In this document: positions 33,002 through 41,440 of the stretch, piece by piece
Layout: the number at the start of each line of letters is the position of its first letter
Numbering within the stretch: position 1 is the first letter of the stretch
Assembly: GCA_900544845.1 (NCBI GenBank)
Contig: UQWV01000003.1
Coordinates: forward strand, 1 to 61,861
Direction of reading: 5' to 3'
Origin: an uncultured Collinsella sp.
GTDB taxonomy: Bacteria; Actinomycetota; Coriobacteriia; Coriobacteriales; Coriobacteriaceae
DNA: 61,861 nucleotides
Translations under genes and position numbers: made by a program
The notes under the pieces: generated by a model
Databases searched by the model: none
Seen by the model: the letters and a program-made list of their open reading frames with translations, nothing else
What the model was told of the DNA's origin: nothing

Positions 33002-33484
33002 TTACGAGAAGAGCTTGCTCGTGTCCTCAACAGGCGTGCTCGGAACGCGCCTGATCTCCAACTCCACCCCCAATTCCTGCAGCTCTTTAAACGCAGCGAC
33101 ATCCTCGTCGTTAACTGCGACGGAGGTGGCGACTTGGCGCTTTCCTTCCGACATGTGCATGTTGCCGATGTTTACCTTCTTTATAGGCACACCGCCCTTG
33201 ACGAGCGTAAGCACGTCTTCCGGTGTTTCGGCCACGATGAAGATCTTCTGGCGCGGGCTCGCCTTGCCAATGACGTCGATGGTCTTCTGCAGAGAGAAGA
33301 AACGCGTAGCGACGCCGGCGGGAGCGGCCATCTTCATGAGGTTCTGGCGCATGGTGTTGGACGCCACGTCGTCGTTGGCGACGAGGATGAGGTTGGAGCC
33401 CAGGGTGGAGTTCCACTGGGTGGCAACCTGACCATGAACCAGTCGGTTATCGATGCGGGTAAGAAGAATGTTGGGTTCTGCCAT
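33002..33484 (-). CDS. agaB: PTS mannose/GalNAc-family EIIB
   Basis: A 160-residue EIIB with the intact phospho-site His17 in RIDNRLVHGQVATQW. The body (LVANDDVASN, MKMAAPAGVATRFFSLQKTID, GVPIKKVNIGNMH) matches the mannose/sorbose IIB fold. AAAGGAAG precedes the ATG. It lies between YajC and IIC and is the functional counterpart of the degenerate IIB at 23266. Confidence 0.92.
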   Translation of the reverse strand: MAEPNILLTRIDNRLVHGQVATQWNSTLGSNLILVANDDVASNTMRQNLMKMAAPAGVATRFFSLQKTIDVIGKASPRQKIFIVAETPEDVLTLVKGGVPIKKVNIGNMHMSEGKRQVATSVAVNDEDVAAFKELQELGVELEIRRVPSTPVEDTSKLFS

Positions 33485-33520
33485 GTTGATCAGCTTCCTT
33501 TCGTTATTTGCTGACGACAG

Positions 33521-33802
33521 TTACTTGATCTCCTGAATCGCGTAACGCGAAACATCTACGACGGCTCCGGATCGGACTTTGATCTGGACCTTCTCGCCTT
33601 CGATGCCTTTGACGGTTCCGTAGATACCGCCGGCGAAAAGAACCTCTTGACCCGGCTTGAGCTCGGTGTGCAGCTCCTTGAAGTACTTCTGCTTCTTCTT
33701 CATGTTGATTTGCGACCAGATGGTGTAAATCAAGCCCATGATGACAAGCAGGCCTAAAAGGGCGACCGAGGAGCTCAGGACGTTGGCTCCGAAATCGGCC
33801 AT
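33521..33802 (-). CDS. yajC: YajC-like protein encoded inside the PTS operon
   Basis: A 93-residue protein with one N-terminal membrane span (about 9-30, SSSVALLGLLVIMGLIYTIW), a basic stretch MKKKQKYFKEL, and the YajC core LKPGQEVLFAGGIYGTVKGI ending in VDVSRYAIQEI. YajC normally joins the SecDF translocase. Here its start shares one base with the IIA stop (TAATG), so it is translationally coupled to the PTS. Similar yajC genes occur in streptococcal glycosaminoglycan PTS operons; their role is unclear. Confidence 0.85.
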   Translation of the reverse strand: MADFGANVLSSSVALLGLLVIMGLIYTIWSQINMKKKQKYFKELHTELKPGQEVLFAGGIYGTVKGIEGEKVQIKVRSGAVVDVSRYAIQEIK

Positions 33803-34245
33803 TAGATGCCGTCCTCGTCGCCGAAGATATCCTCTTCCTCGGAGCCGGCAACGGATGCGACCGTCTGGGCGGTGACGCCCGTCTGGCCAACGGTCACGGC
33901 CTGCTCGCCAAGCTCGGCGAGCGTGGCATTGCCGCGGAGGAACAGAAGCTCAATAACCATGGGAAGGTTGGTGCCAGTCAGAACCTCGACGTTGTCGACA
34001 TCCTGGGCAATCATCATCGACTGGTTGAACGGGGTGCCGCCAAGCAGGTCGGTAAAGACGAGCACGCCATCGCACTCCTCGCGCATGGCGGTAATAGCGG
34101 CGCGGAGATCCTCACCGTAGGATGCGGCCTGGTCGCCCTCAAAAGGAACGACGGTAAAAGCAGGCTGGTCGCCGGCAACCATAGCGATAGCGCTTGCAAG
34201 GCCGGGTGCGAACTGTCCATGACCGGTAAGAATAAAGCCAACCAT
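33802..34245 (-). CDS. agaF: PTS mannose-family EIIA
   Basis: A 147-residue EIIA of the ManX-N fold. His9 in ILTGHGQFAPG is the expected phospho-acceptor, and VLVFTDLLGGTPFNQS is the family's second signature. The last 25 residues form an acidic tail (SEEEDIFGDEDGI) not needed for the domain. GGAAGGG precedes the ATG. It is first in IIA-yajC-IIB-IIC-IID; the operator at 34361-34374 lies about 115 bp upstream. Confidence 0.92.
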   Translation of the reverse strand: MVGFILTGHGQFAPGLASAIAMVAGDQPAFTVVPFEGDQAASYGEDLRAAITAMREECDGVLVFTDLLGGTPFNQSMMIAQDVDNVEVLTGTNLPMVIELLFLRGNATLAELGEQAVTVGQTGVTAQTVASVAGSEEEDIFGDEDGI

Positions 34246-34796
34246 TCAAATTTCCCTTCCGAAGGTGTGTACGATCTGAGTCCGATGATTTTCGAAAGCC
34301 AGCGGGCAATTGCCCTTAAAGCTTCTTGGAAAGCGTTCTTTGAAGACCAGTGGTTTCTAAACTGGTAGTAACCACGCGACGTGTTGTTGTCACTATATCA
34401 CCCCAGAAGAGGCCGCTTCCGTTGATTCATACGGTAAAACGTTTTTGCACCGTTCACGGTGATAAATCGACCGTTTACCGCTCGTTAACACTTCTACCTG
34501 CGGTTTTGAAACCGTTTCGAAACGCTTTGGCAAAAGATCGGAACTTTTTTTGTGTCTAAACAACGCAGGGCGGCAAAAAATAGCGTGTTGAAAAATTGCA
34601 GGTCATTGTGAAGATATGTGAATTGGTCTTTTTGACTTAATACCAGTTAGAACCAGTTTTGAGATTATCGGTGAACGGTAGTTTTCGACCGTTCACCGGT
34701 TACTTGTAATCGTTTGCAGCTGTTTTCCCAGATGAATCGGGGAAACCCGATGAAGCATTTGCGCGATCACGAGGCCTATCCTAGTGGTTTCGGTTA
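34246..34796. promoter_or_regulatory. Promoter region of the amino-sugar PTS operon with two GntR-type operators
   Basis: There is no gene in this roughly 550-bp stretch. ACTGGTAGTAACCA (34361-34374), preceded by ACCAGT at 34347, and ACCAGTTAGAACCAGT (34642-34657) match the agaS operator. The region also has a palindrome-like GAAACCGTTTCGAAACG (34506-34523) of unknown meaning and is AT-richer than its surroundings. Confidence 0.6.
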
Positions 34797-34834
34797 CAAA
34801 AAGCCCGCTAGAACGTTGTCGTTCTAGCGGGCTT
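34797..34834 (-). terminator. Terminator of the 34876-35961 gene
   Basis: AAGCCCGCTAGAACG-TTGT-CGTTCTAGCGGGCTT is a perfect stem followed on the minus strand by TTTTTGTAACC. Confidence 0.9.
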
Positions 34835-34875
34835 AATCAGGTAGATCGGTTAGCGCGCAATAGCGCAGGCAAACC

Positions 34876-35961
34876 TTACGCAAACAGGCCGTAGATGCTG
34901 ATGTTGGCCTTGGCGTAGAGGCCGTTAGCATACTCGGTCCACTTGGAACTGGCACTCGAAGCCTGCGAGGAATACTGCTGATAAGCAGTATAGTAGGCGG
35001 TCATGGCCTGCTTGTAGGTGGCGCTATCGGCCGTAAAGGTGTCATCGGCAAAGGCCTTGGCATAGGTGCTGTCGGCATCCTTCCAGGTGCCCTTCTCGCT
35101 ATCCCACTCGTCGCCGGCAAGGTTGATGATGTAGTCGGCGTAGTCCTTGCTCGCGGTCTCCTCGTTGCCGTCAGCAGGCTCGGTCGGAGCGGTCGGCATG
35201 CTTGCGGAGCCGTCGCCAACCTTCTTCTTATAGAGCTTCTGCAGCGTCGCGGACTGACGGACGATCTGCTTGGCCTGGTCCTTGGACACGCCGTACTGCT
35301 TGGCCATGGTCTTGTAGTCGGAGGTGCCGATGGAATCCTCGGCGTACTGCTTCATTTCCTTGGAAGAGACGGTAATGCCCTCATCTTCGGCAGCGTCCAG
35401 CAGAATCTGGTTGCGCACGTAGGACAGGATAACGTCGGCAGACGGAGCGGTGTAGTTGCCGTCGTCGCCCTTGACGGTGTCGAGGCTGTACTGGCTCTCG
35501 ATGGCCTCACGCGCGGTGATGTCGCTCTTCTTGCCGTTGTAGCTATAGCTTGCCACGGTCGAATCGAGCTGGTCCTCGGTGAGGGTCGCCGAGCCGACGC
35601 CCTTGCCGCCAAAACCACCGTTACCGATAAAGAAGCCGACCACGGCGGCAATCACGACGGCGACCACAAAGGCGGCAATCATCGTCTTCTTGTGCTTGCA
35701 AGCGTGGTTGTCCACGTCGGAGTCGTCGTCCTCGTCCTGCTCCTCGGGCATCAGATTCTCGTCGGCGGCGTCCGCGGCGATCTTTGCCTCCAGGCGAGCG
35801 TCCTCCTCCTCGGCGGTCGTGCCGGCGGCAATATGTTCGGCAGACGTGCCGGCGACCAGGTCGATCTTCTCGTCCTCATCACCGTCGGGGCCTTCGCCGC
35901 GCTCGATGATCTGGATGCCGTCGATCTCGTCCTTCTCGTCCTTCTTTTGAATCAGACCCAT
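34876..35961 (-). CDS. Membrane-anchored SurA-N-like protein with acidic cytoplasmic domain
   Basis: A 361-residue protein. An acidic, disordered N-terminal part (1-85, many Asp/Glu) precedes a single membrane span (about 93-113) and an extracytoplasmic region. That region (about 120-255: LTEDQLDSTVA, SYVRNQILLDAAEDEGITVSSKEMKQYAEDSIG, YGVSKDQAKQIVRQSATLQKLYKKKV) resembles the SurA/PrsA-type chaperone N-domain; no parvulin isomerase domain follows. The C-terminal part is Ala/Ser/Tyr-rich. AAGGAG precedes the ATG. It is likely a chaperone-like protein for exported polypeptides, by inference. Confidence 0.65.
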   Translation of the reverse strand: MGLIQKKDEKDEIDGIQIIERGEGPDGDEDEKIDLVAGTSAEHIAAGTTAEEEDARLEAKIAADAADENLMPEEQDEDDDSDVDNHACKHKKTMIAAFVVAVVIAAVVGFFIGNGGFGGKGVGSATLTEDQLDSTVASYSYNGKKSDITAREAIESQYSLDTVKGDDGNYTAPSADVILSYVRNQILLDAAEDEGITVSSKEMKQYAEDSIGTSDYKTMAKQYGVSKDQAKQIVRQSATLQKLYKKKVGDGSASMPTAPTEPADGNEETASKDYADYIINLAGDEWDSEKGTWKDADSTYAKAFADDTFTADSATYKQAMTAYYTAYQQYSSQASSASSKWTEYANGLYAKANISIYGLFA

Positions 35962-36087
35962 ATCAGTTACTCCTTGTTAGGAAACATAGTCCTCAATAGA
36001 ATACGCCCGACAGAGCGCCGGGCGTATTGATTCTTAGGTTATACGCAAACACTTAAGTACTATTTAGGCGTTTGCAGACTGCATGTC

Positions 36088-37173
36088 TTAGGCCAGATGT
36101 GCGATAACGGCATCGGCAAAGGCCTGCGTACCCACCGCACCCTCAAAAGAACCGGTCTGGGCACGACGTACGTCGCCGGTAACCTGCTTGCCCTCGTCGA
36201 GCGTGGCGGACACGGCGGCGCGGATGCGATTGGCCGCATCGTTCTCGCCCAGATGATCGAGCATCATAGCCGCGGACAGAATCTCGGCCGTGGGGTTGGC
36301 GATATCCTGGCCCGCGATATCGGGCGCAGAGCCATGCGTTGCCTCGAAGATGGCGCAATCGGCACCGATGTTGGAACCCGGAGCCATACCCAGGCCACCC
36401 ACCAGGCCAGCGCACAGGTCGCTGGCGATATCGCCGTACAGGTTGGGCAGCACCAGGACATCGAAGTCGTTGGGATTCTGGACCAGGCCCATGCAGGTGG
36501 CGTCGACGATCTTGTCGTTGAACTCGATATCGGGATAGTTGGCGGCCACCTCGCGCGCAACGCGCAGGAACAAGCCGTCGGTCGCCTTCATGATGTTGGC
36601 CTTGTGCACGGCCGTCACCTTTTTACGGCCGCAGCGGCGGGCGTACTCAAAGGCGTACTCCACAATGCGGCGGCTCTTGGCGATAGAGATCGGCTTAATT
36701 GAGATGGCGGAATCGGCGGCGAAGGTCTTCTGACCCGAGCGCTCGACAAGCTGCGAGAGCTCCTCGACCTCGGCAGCGCCCTCATCGAACTCGATGCCGG
36801 CATAGAGGTCCTCGGTGTTCTCGCGCACGATGACCAGGTCGACGTCGCGGAAGCGCGAGCCGTCGCCCGGCTGCGACAGGCAGGGGCGCACGCAGGCATA
36901 CAGGTCAAAGTGTTTGCGCAGGGCCACGTTGACGCTGCGGAAACCCGTGCCGACCGGCGTGGTGATGGGGCCCTTGATGGCAACCTTGGTCTCGGCGACC
37001 GCATCGAGCACGTGTTGGGGCAGTGGCGTGCCAAACTCGTCCATGACGCCGGCACCGGCCTCCTGGACATTCCAATTGATCTGGACACCGGTGGCCTCGA
37101 CCACGCGGCGCATGGCCTGCGTAATCTCGGGACCGATACCGTCACCGGGAATCAGGACTACATCGTGCGCCAT
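36088..37173 (-). CDS. NAD-type isocitrate dehydrogenase family protein
   Basis: A 361-residue beta-decarboxylating dehydrogenase. Landmarks are LIPGDGIGPEIT, KGPITTPVGTGFRSVNVALRK (isocitrate-type substrate loop), VRENTEDLYAGIE, HKANIMKATDGLF, and LPNLYGDIASDLCAGLVGGLGMAPG with metal-binding Asp residues. The TTPVGTGFRS loop favours isocitrate over 3-isopropylmalate, although homoisocitrate cannot be excluded. It would supply 2-oxoglutarate for amino-acid synthesis. Downstream are no other TCA genes. GAGGAG precedes the ATG. Confidence 0.85.
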   Translation of the reverse strand: MAHDVVLIPGDGIGPEITQAMRRVVEATGVQINWNVQEAGAGVMDEFGTPLPQHVLDAVAETKVAIKGPITTPVGTGFRSVNVALRKHFDLYACVRPCLSQPGDGSRFRDVDLVIVRENTEDLYAGIEFDEGAAEVEELSQLVERSGQKTFAADSAISIKPISIAKSRRIVEYAFEYARRCGRKKVTAVHKANIMKATDGLFLRVAREVAANYPDIEFNDKIVDATCMGLVQNPNDFDVLVLPNLYGDIASDLCAGLVGGLGMAPGSNIGADCAIFEATHGSAPDIAGQDIANPTAEILSAAMMLDHLGENDAANRIRAAVSATLDEGKQVTGDVRRAQTGSFEGAVGTQAFADAVIAHLA

Positions 37174-37179
37174 AATCTG

Positions 37180-37878
37180 TTACTCCTCGTTTTCGGCGTC
37201 GTCAGATTTTTTAACGCTAGCACGCTTCTTCTTTTTGGAGAGATCCAAGCCAAAGCGTTTAACAAGCATTTCGCAAATCTCGCTCGAACGGGCTTTGAGA
37301 TAGCTGCCCTTGCCGTTCTCGGCATCGAACTTAAGGCGCAACGCGAGCTTCTCGGCGACCTCGGCGTCGATCTCGCCCTGGCCAAACTCGTACAGGCAAC
37401 CGAGCATGTCGCGATACTCGAGGTCGCCGTGGTAGCACTGGATGGCCTCGTCCAGGATGGGCCAAGCCTCGCGCGAACGCTCGACGCCCGTGGCGCCCCA
37501 CACGCACAGCAGGCGGAAGGCGGCATAGCGCAGCGTGGAGGAAATCTCGTCGAACAGCGCGGTCTCGGCACCCTCAAAGGCATCGCCCAGCTGCTCGGGG
37601 CAGGTGGTGGCGAGCGCCGTCAGGGCATCGAGGGCCTCCCAGCGGGTCTGCGCCTCGGGGCGGTCGAGCGCCTCGATCAGCGCGGGCACGCAGGGCACGA
37701 CGCGCTGCGGATCGCGCTCGGCAAGCAGGTGCAGCACGCGGGCGGCAAACTGGCGGATGCGGCGCGTGGGGCAGCCGAGCTCCTTGACCAGACGGTCGAC
37801 GGCGTTCTCGTTCTCCTCTGCCAGCTGAAGCTGTGCCAGCTCCTCGTCGGTGAGCTGTTCGTCTTTGTTTTCTGCCAT
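37180..37878 (-). CDS. HEAT-repeat-like protein of unknown function
   Basis: A 232-residue helical protein. Repeating motifs such as CPTRRIRQFAARVLHLLAERDP and ALDRPEAQTRWEALDALTALATTCP are typical of HEAT/armadillo-type repeats. The N-terminus is acidic and the C-terminus strongly basic (SKKKKRASVKKSDD). GAGAGG-like GAAGAGG precedes the ATG. It lies between a small membrane protein and isocitrate dehydrogenase on the same strand, with gaps of 6 and 15 bp, so it is probably co-transcribed. Confidence 0.7.
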   Translation of the reverse strand: MAENKDEQLTDEELAQLQLAEENENAVDRLVKELGCPTRRIRQFAARVLHLLAERDPQRVVPCVPALIEALDRPEAQTRWEALDALTALATTCPEQLGDAFEGAETALFDEISSTLRYAAFRLLCVWGATGVERSREAWPILDEAIQCYHGDLEYRDMLGCLYEFGQGEIDAEVAEKLALRLKFDAENGKGSYLKARSSEICEMLVKRFGLDLSKKKKRASVKKSDDAENEE

Positions 37879-37893
37879 AGTTACCTCTTCTTA

Positions 37894-38322
37894 CTATTTC
37901 TTAGCGTGCTTGCCAGCACCCTTGCTGTCATCGGTGACCGAGATGAGCTGTCGGTCGGCCGCGCCATTGCGACGCGCACGGCGGCGTTCCTCAGCGTCGC
38001 CCGCGTCGGCGGCGGCGCGATGAGCCTTGTTGACGTTAAAGACCTCGTCGTGCTTGCGCCACGGACCGACGGACTCGCCAAAGCTCATCTTAAGACCGGC
38101 GATAAAGCCGCCGAGCCAGCCGATCGGCGCAAACTGCACCAGCGGGAACAGCGAGAACACCCAGGTCAGTAGGACGACTGCCGCCGCTCCTGCAAAATTG
38201 GCAATCCAGTAGTCGCGCTTGGTGATCACGCGCTTTTCGCACGCCCACTGGCCGCACAAAAAGCCAATGTAGATCGCAAAGAGAAAGAGCACCAGCGCTA
38301 GTACCACGAACGTCCAGCTCAT
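37894..38322 (-). CDS. Small membrane protein of unknown function
   Basis: A 142-residue protein with an N-terminal hydrophobic span (about 3-24, FVVLALVLFLFAIYIGFLCG), a second region of one or two spans (about 40-75), then a basic, Arg/Ala-rich cytoplasmic tail ending KGAGKHAKK. GGGGAG lies eight bases ahead of the ATG at 38322, five bases after the HIBADH-family gene. I do not recognise a family. Confidence 0.65.
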   Translation of the reverse strand: MSWTFVVLALVLFLFAIYIGFLCGQWACEKRVITKRDYWIANFAGAAAVVLLTWVFSLFPLVQFAPIGWLGGFIAGLKMSFGESVGPWRKHDEVFNVNKAHRAAADAGDAEERRRARRNGAADRQLISVTDDSKGAGKHAKK

Positions 38323-38327
38323 GGGCG

Positions 38328-39407
38328 CTACTCCCCGTGATGGTGGCCGCAGCAGCACTCATGGCCGTCGTCATGGCCGTGGCCGCCGCAGCACTCGTGG
38401 TCCTCGCCATGGTGGTGGCCACAACCGCACTCATGGTCGTCGCCGTGCTCGCCGCAACCGCAGCCGTCCTCGTGAGCGCCATGCTCCTCGGGACGATACT
38501 GCGACCAGTCCAGACCGGCGGCGATGGCGTCGGCCTCCTCCTTATAGAGGACCGTGATGGCCTGGGTGCCCAGCTTGGCACCACCGATGGCGTCGAGCAT
38601 GTCGTAGAGCGTAAAGGCCACGTCGGCGCCGGGCAGCGCAAGCTCGCGGTCGTCGGCATAGGCGAGTGCCAAGCGCAGGTCCTTAATGAAGTGCTCAACC
38701 ATAAAGCCGGGCTTGTAGTCGCCGTCGAGCGCCTTGGGCGCCAGGCTCTCCATGGCGCCGGACTTGCCGGTACCGCCCAGGATCATCTGGCGGGTCTTCT
38801 CCAGGTCAAGGCCGCTCAGCTCGGCAAATGCCATGGCGTCTGCCATGCCGACCATGCAGGCGCCCAGCGACACCTGGTTGGCGAGTTTGGCAGCCTGGCC
38901 CTTACCGGCGCCATCGAAGCAGCAGATGTTGGCCGCAAAGGTGGCAAGGATGTCGCGGACCGGCGCGATGTCGTTCTCGGTAGCACCCACGATAGCCGTG
39001 AGCGTACCGGCGATAGCGCCCGACTCGCCGCCGGTGACGGGGCAGTCAAACGCCATGCGGCCAGAAACCTGGGCGGCCTCGGCAATGTCGCGCGCCAGCT
39101 CGGGCGAGCTCGTGGTAAGGTCGATCAGGACCGCGCCGGGCTTAGTGCACGCGAGCAGGCCGTCGCCCGCCAGGTAGAGCTCCTCGACCTCGGAGGGATA
39201 GCCCACCATGGTAAAGACGACATCGGCGTTAGCCGCGGCATCGGCCGGCGTATCGGCCCAGGCGGCACCGCGCTCGATAAGCGCGGCAGCCTTGGACTTG
39301 GTGCGGTTGTTGACCGTGACGGGATAGCCGGCATCCAGGATGTGGCCGGCGATAGGAGCACCCATGATTCCGGTGCCGATAAATGCGACGGAGAGCTTGT
39401 TTGCCAT
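38328..39407 (-). CDS. HIBADH-family NAD(P) dehydrogenase with His/Cys-rich tail
   Basis: A 359-residue beta-hydroxyacid dehydrogenase. The Rossmann motif FIGTGIMGAPIAGHIL, the substrate-binding DCPVTGGESGA and the catalytic-Lys region GKGQAAKLANQ are intact, as in 3-hydroxyisobutyrate dehydrogenase and tartronate-semialdehyde reductase (GarR). The normal fold ends near residue 305. Residues 307-359 add a tail with 14 His and 9 Cys arranged as repeated HHHGE, CGCG and HECC blocks, which looks like a metal-binding extension. AAGGAAAGG precedes the ATG. Substrate is not assignable; a metal-storage or metal-sensing side role is speculation. Confidence 0.85.
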   Translation of the reverse strand: MANKLSVAFIGTGIMGAPIAGHILDAGYPVTVNNRTKSKAAALIERGAAWADTPADAAANADVVFTMVGYPSEVEELYLAGDGLLACTKPGAVLIDLTTSSPELARDIAEAAQVSGRMAFDCPVTGGESGAIAGTLTAIVGATENDIAPVRDILATFAANICCFDGAGKGQAAKLANQVSLGACMVGMADAMAFAELSGLDLEKTRQMILGGTGKSGAMESLAPKALDGDYKPGFMVEHFIKDLRLALAYADDRELALPGADVAFTLYDMLDAIGGAKLGTQAITVLYKEEADAIAAGLDWSQYRPEEHGAHEDGCGCGEHGDDHECGCGHHHGEDHECCGGHGHDDGHECCCGHHHGE

Positions 39408-39505
39408 GAAACCTTTCCTTTTGGGTTGGGTGTTGTTACCAGGTTGAATACTCGGTGCCAGCGTTTGGGCTGTGAGTCGAGGGCGATTACGGACGCAGCG
39501 CTTGC

Positions 39506-40459
39506 CTACTGACCGCGCACGCGGCGGGCGATACGGTCGGAAAGCGACGCCTTGTCGGCGCGGTTCTTACCCCAAAACGCGCAGCCCACCATGCCGGGGC
39601 CCACGTGCGAGCCGATGGTGGGACCCACGGAGCCGCGAATGATCGTGACGTCGGCGCAGCCCTCCTCCTTGCGGATGGCGGCTTCGAGCCAGTCGCCGTC
39701 CTTCTCGGCATCGGCCGTCATGATGGCGATGGGCATGGTGCGGTCGGGCACGTAGTTCTCGCGGAACGACTTGAGGATGGACTTGAGCGCCTTCTTGCGG
39801 CCGCGGTTGACGCCGATCAGCGACAGCGAGCCGGCAAGGTCGTAGGAGAGCTCGGGCTTGACATCGAGCTTTGCCGTGAGCTGCGCCGCCGCGGGCGGAA
39901 TGCGGCCGCCGGCAGCCAGTGCGTCGAAGCTCTCGAGCGTAAAGTAGCCGTGGACGTAGGTCTTTGCCTCATTTGCCCAATCGACCAGCTGCTTGGCGGT
40001 CAGTCCCGCCGAACGCTGACGCACGGCCTCGAGCGCCAAGAGCGCGCCGGTCGCGCAGGGCAGAGCGTTGTCGACAACGTAGAGCTCAAAGTTGGGATAC
40101 TCGGCGCGCACGGTATCTGCCGCCTGGCACGCGGAGTTGTAGCTCGACGACAGCGCCGAGGTAAAGCACAGGTAGACCGTAGGCGTGCCCTCTTTGGCGC
40201 ACTCGGTAAAGAACTCGATATAGCGACCGAGCGACACAGCCGAGGTGGACACGCGGGCACCGGCGCGCATCCGGTCGTAGAACTCCTTGGGTGTGATGCT
40301 CGACCAGATGTCGTCCGTGCGCTCTTCGCCATCGATAATGAAGGGGAAACCCAGGATATCGACATCGAGGTTCGCAGCGACCTCGGGGCTAAAGTCGCAG
40401 CAGGTATCGACGACGATGCGGCAACGGTTCGAATGACCGGCGGATGCGGCCTTGTCCAT
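39506..40459 (-). CDS. DegV family protein
   Basis: A 317-residue DegV-fold fatty-acid-binding protein (FakB-like). Typical regions are IVVDTCCDFSPE near the start, VSTSAVSLGRYIEFF with the lipid-contacting Thr/Ser, SALSSSYNSACQAAD, and the late GPTIGSHVGPGMVG. Proteins of this family hold a fatty acyl chain for a DhaK-like kinase; no such kinase is adjacent. GGAG lies eight bases ahead of the ATG at 40459. Confidence 0.88.
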   Translation of the reverse strand: MDKAASAGHSNRCRIVVDTCCDFSPEVAANLDVDILGFPFIIDGEERTDDIWSSITPKEFYDRMRAGARVSTSAVSLGRYIEFFTECAKEGTPTVYLCFTSALSSSYNSACQAADTVRAEYPNFELYVVDNALPCATGALLALEAVRQRSAGLTAKQLVDWANEAKTYVHGYFTLESFDALAAGGRIPPAAAQLTAKLDVKPELSYDLAGSLSLIGVNRGRKKALKSILKSFRENYVPDRTMPIAIMTADAEKDGDWLEAAIRKEEGCADVTIIRGSVGPTIGSHVGPGMVGCAFWGKNRADKASLSDRIARRVRGQ

Positions 40460-40476
40460 CAAAGCGACTCCTTACG

Positions 40477-40509
40477 TAAAAAGGCGGCCACCCGCATGGG
40501 ATGGCCGCC
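40477..40509 (-). terminator. Terminator of hpf
   Basis: GGCGGCCA / TGGCCGCC arms are followed on the minus strand by TTTTTACG, separating hpf from degV. Confidence 0.8.
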
Positions 40510-40538
40510 AACCGTTAACTCATGCAAGTTAACGTATT

Positions 40539-41123
40539 CTACTCGTCAAGTGTTTCGATGCGGGGCTTGATGATGCCATATCCACCATTCTTACGGTGAT
40601 ACACCACATTGATGAGGCCAGTCGTCGCGTTCTCGAACACGTAGAAGTCGTGGCCGAGCAGATCGGTCTGCACCAGCGCCTGCTCCTCAGTCATCGGGGT
40701 GACATCAATGACCTTCTCACGGACGAGCAGGTCGTCCTCCTCCTCGGGCAGCAGCAGGTCGGCCAGATCCTCGACGCGCTCGACCGGTGCGACATCCGCT
40801 GCGCTGGCACCGCCCTGGCGGTTGTCCACGACCTTGGTCTTGAACTTGCGCAGCTGGCGGGTGACCTTATCGGCGGAGAGGTCGATGGCGGCGTACATAT
40901 CTGCACCGTGCTCGGCAACGCGAATCACCGAACCGCGAGCGCGAACCGTAACCTCGACGATTGCCGGGTTGGGGTTCGAGGGGTTCTTCTCATAGCGAAG
41001 TACGACGTCGACCGTCATGGGCTCGATATCGAAAACCTTGAGCGCCTCGCCGATCTTCTCATCCACATGCGCACGCAGAGCATCGGTTACCGTCGTCTTG
41101 CGTCCAGAAACCTTGATATCCAT
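40539..41123 (-). CDS. hpf: Ribosome hibernation promoting factor, long form
   Basis: A 194-residue long-form HPF that dimerises 70S ribosomes in stationary phase. The N-terminal HPF/RaiA domain (about 1-100: MDIKVSGRKTTVTDALRAHVDEKI ... ADMYAAIDLSADKVTRQLRK) joins through an acidic linker to the C-terminal dimerisation domain (about 138-194: VTPMTEEQALVQTDLLGHDFYVFENATTG). GGAG precedes the ATG at 41123; upstream in-frame codons are not conserved-looking. It is monocistronic with its own terminator. Confidence 0.93.
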   Translation of the reverse strand: MDIKVSGRKTTVTDALRAHVDEKIGEALKVFDIEPMTVDVVLRYEKNPSNPNPAIVEVTVRARGSVIRVAEHGADMYAAIDLSADKVTRQLRKFKTKVVDNRQGGASAADVAPVERVEDLADLLLPEEEDDLLVREKVIDVTPMTEEQALVQTDLLGHDFYVFENATTGLINVVYHRKNGGYGIIKPRIETLDE

Positions 41124-41339
41124 ACGTGGCTCCAATCTGCCTCGGGGACTTACTGTACTGGCTATGTACCCATTGCCGTGCATTTAATCACGCGGATTCC
41201 CAAAGACCCGAATAACGATTGCTTGATACCGCATACCGAAGTCTCGCACTTTTCTGTGGCAAAGTGCGCTATAGGAAGGCGACGGCAAAGCTAGTTTTTC
41301 TCCTGAAAATCAGCTTTTACCTGCTGTTTTTACCATAAT

Positions 41340-41372
41340 AGAAAAGCCGGGCTCCCCTATTGGGGAGACCCG
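41340..41372 (-). terminator. Terminator of the solute-binding lipoprotein gene
   Basis: CGGGCTCCCC / GGGGAGACCCG arms are followed on the minus strand by GCTTTTCTATTATGG, about 70 bp past the stop. Confidence 0.65.
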
Positions 41373-41440
41373 ACTATGCGTGTTGAAACCATGAAGAAGC
41401 GCCTCGTTCAATGTATGGCAGACGCCACCCCTACCAATAA

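Noticed and set aside
34506..34523. cre-like catabolite site GAAACCGTTTCGAAACG
   Set aside because: It is palindromic but deviates from the CcpA consensus at two or more key positions, and no CcpA-type evidence exists for this lineage in the window.
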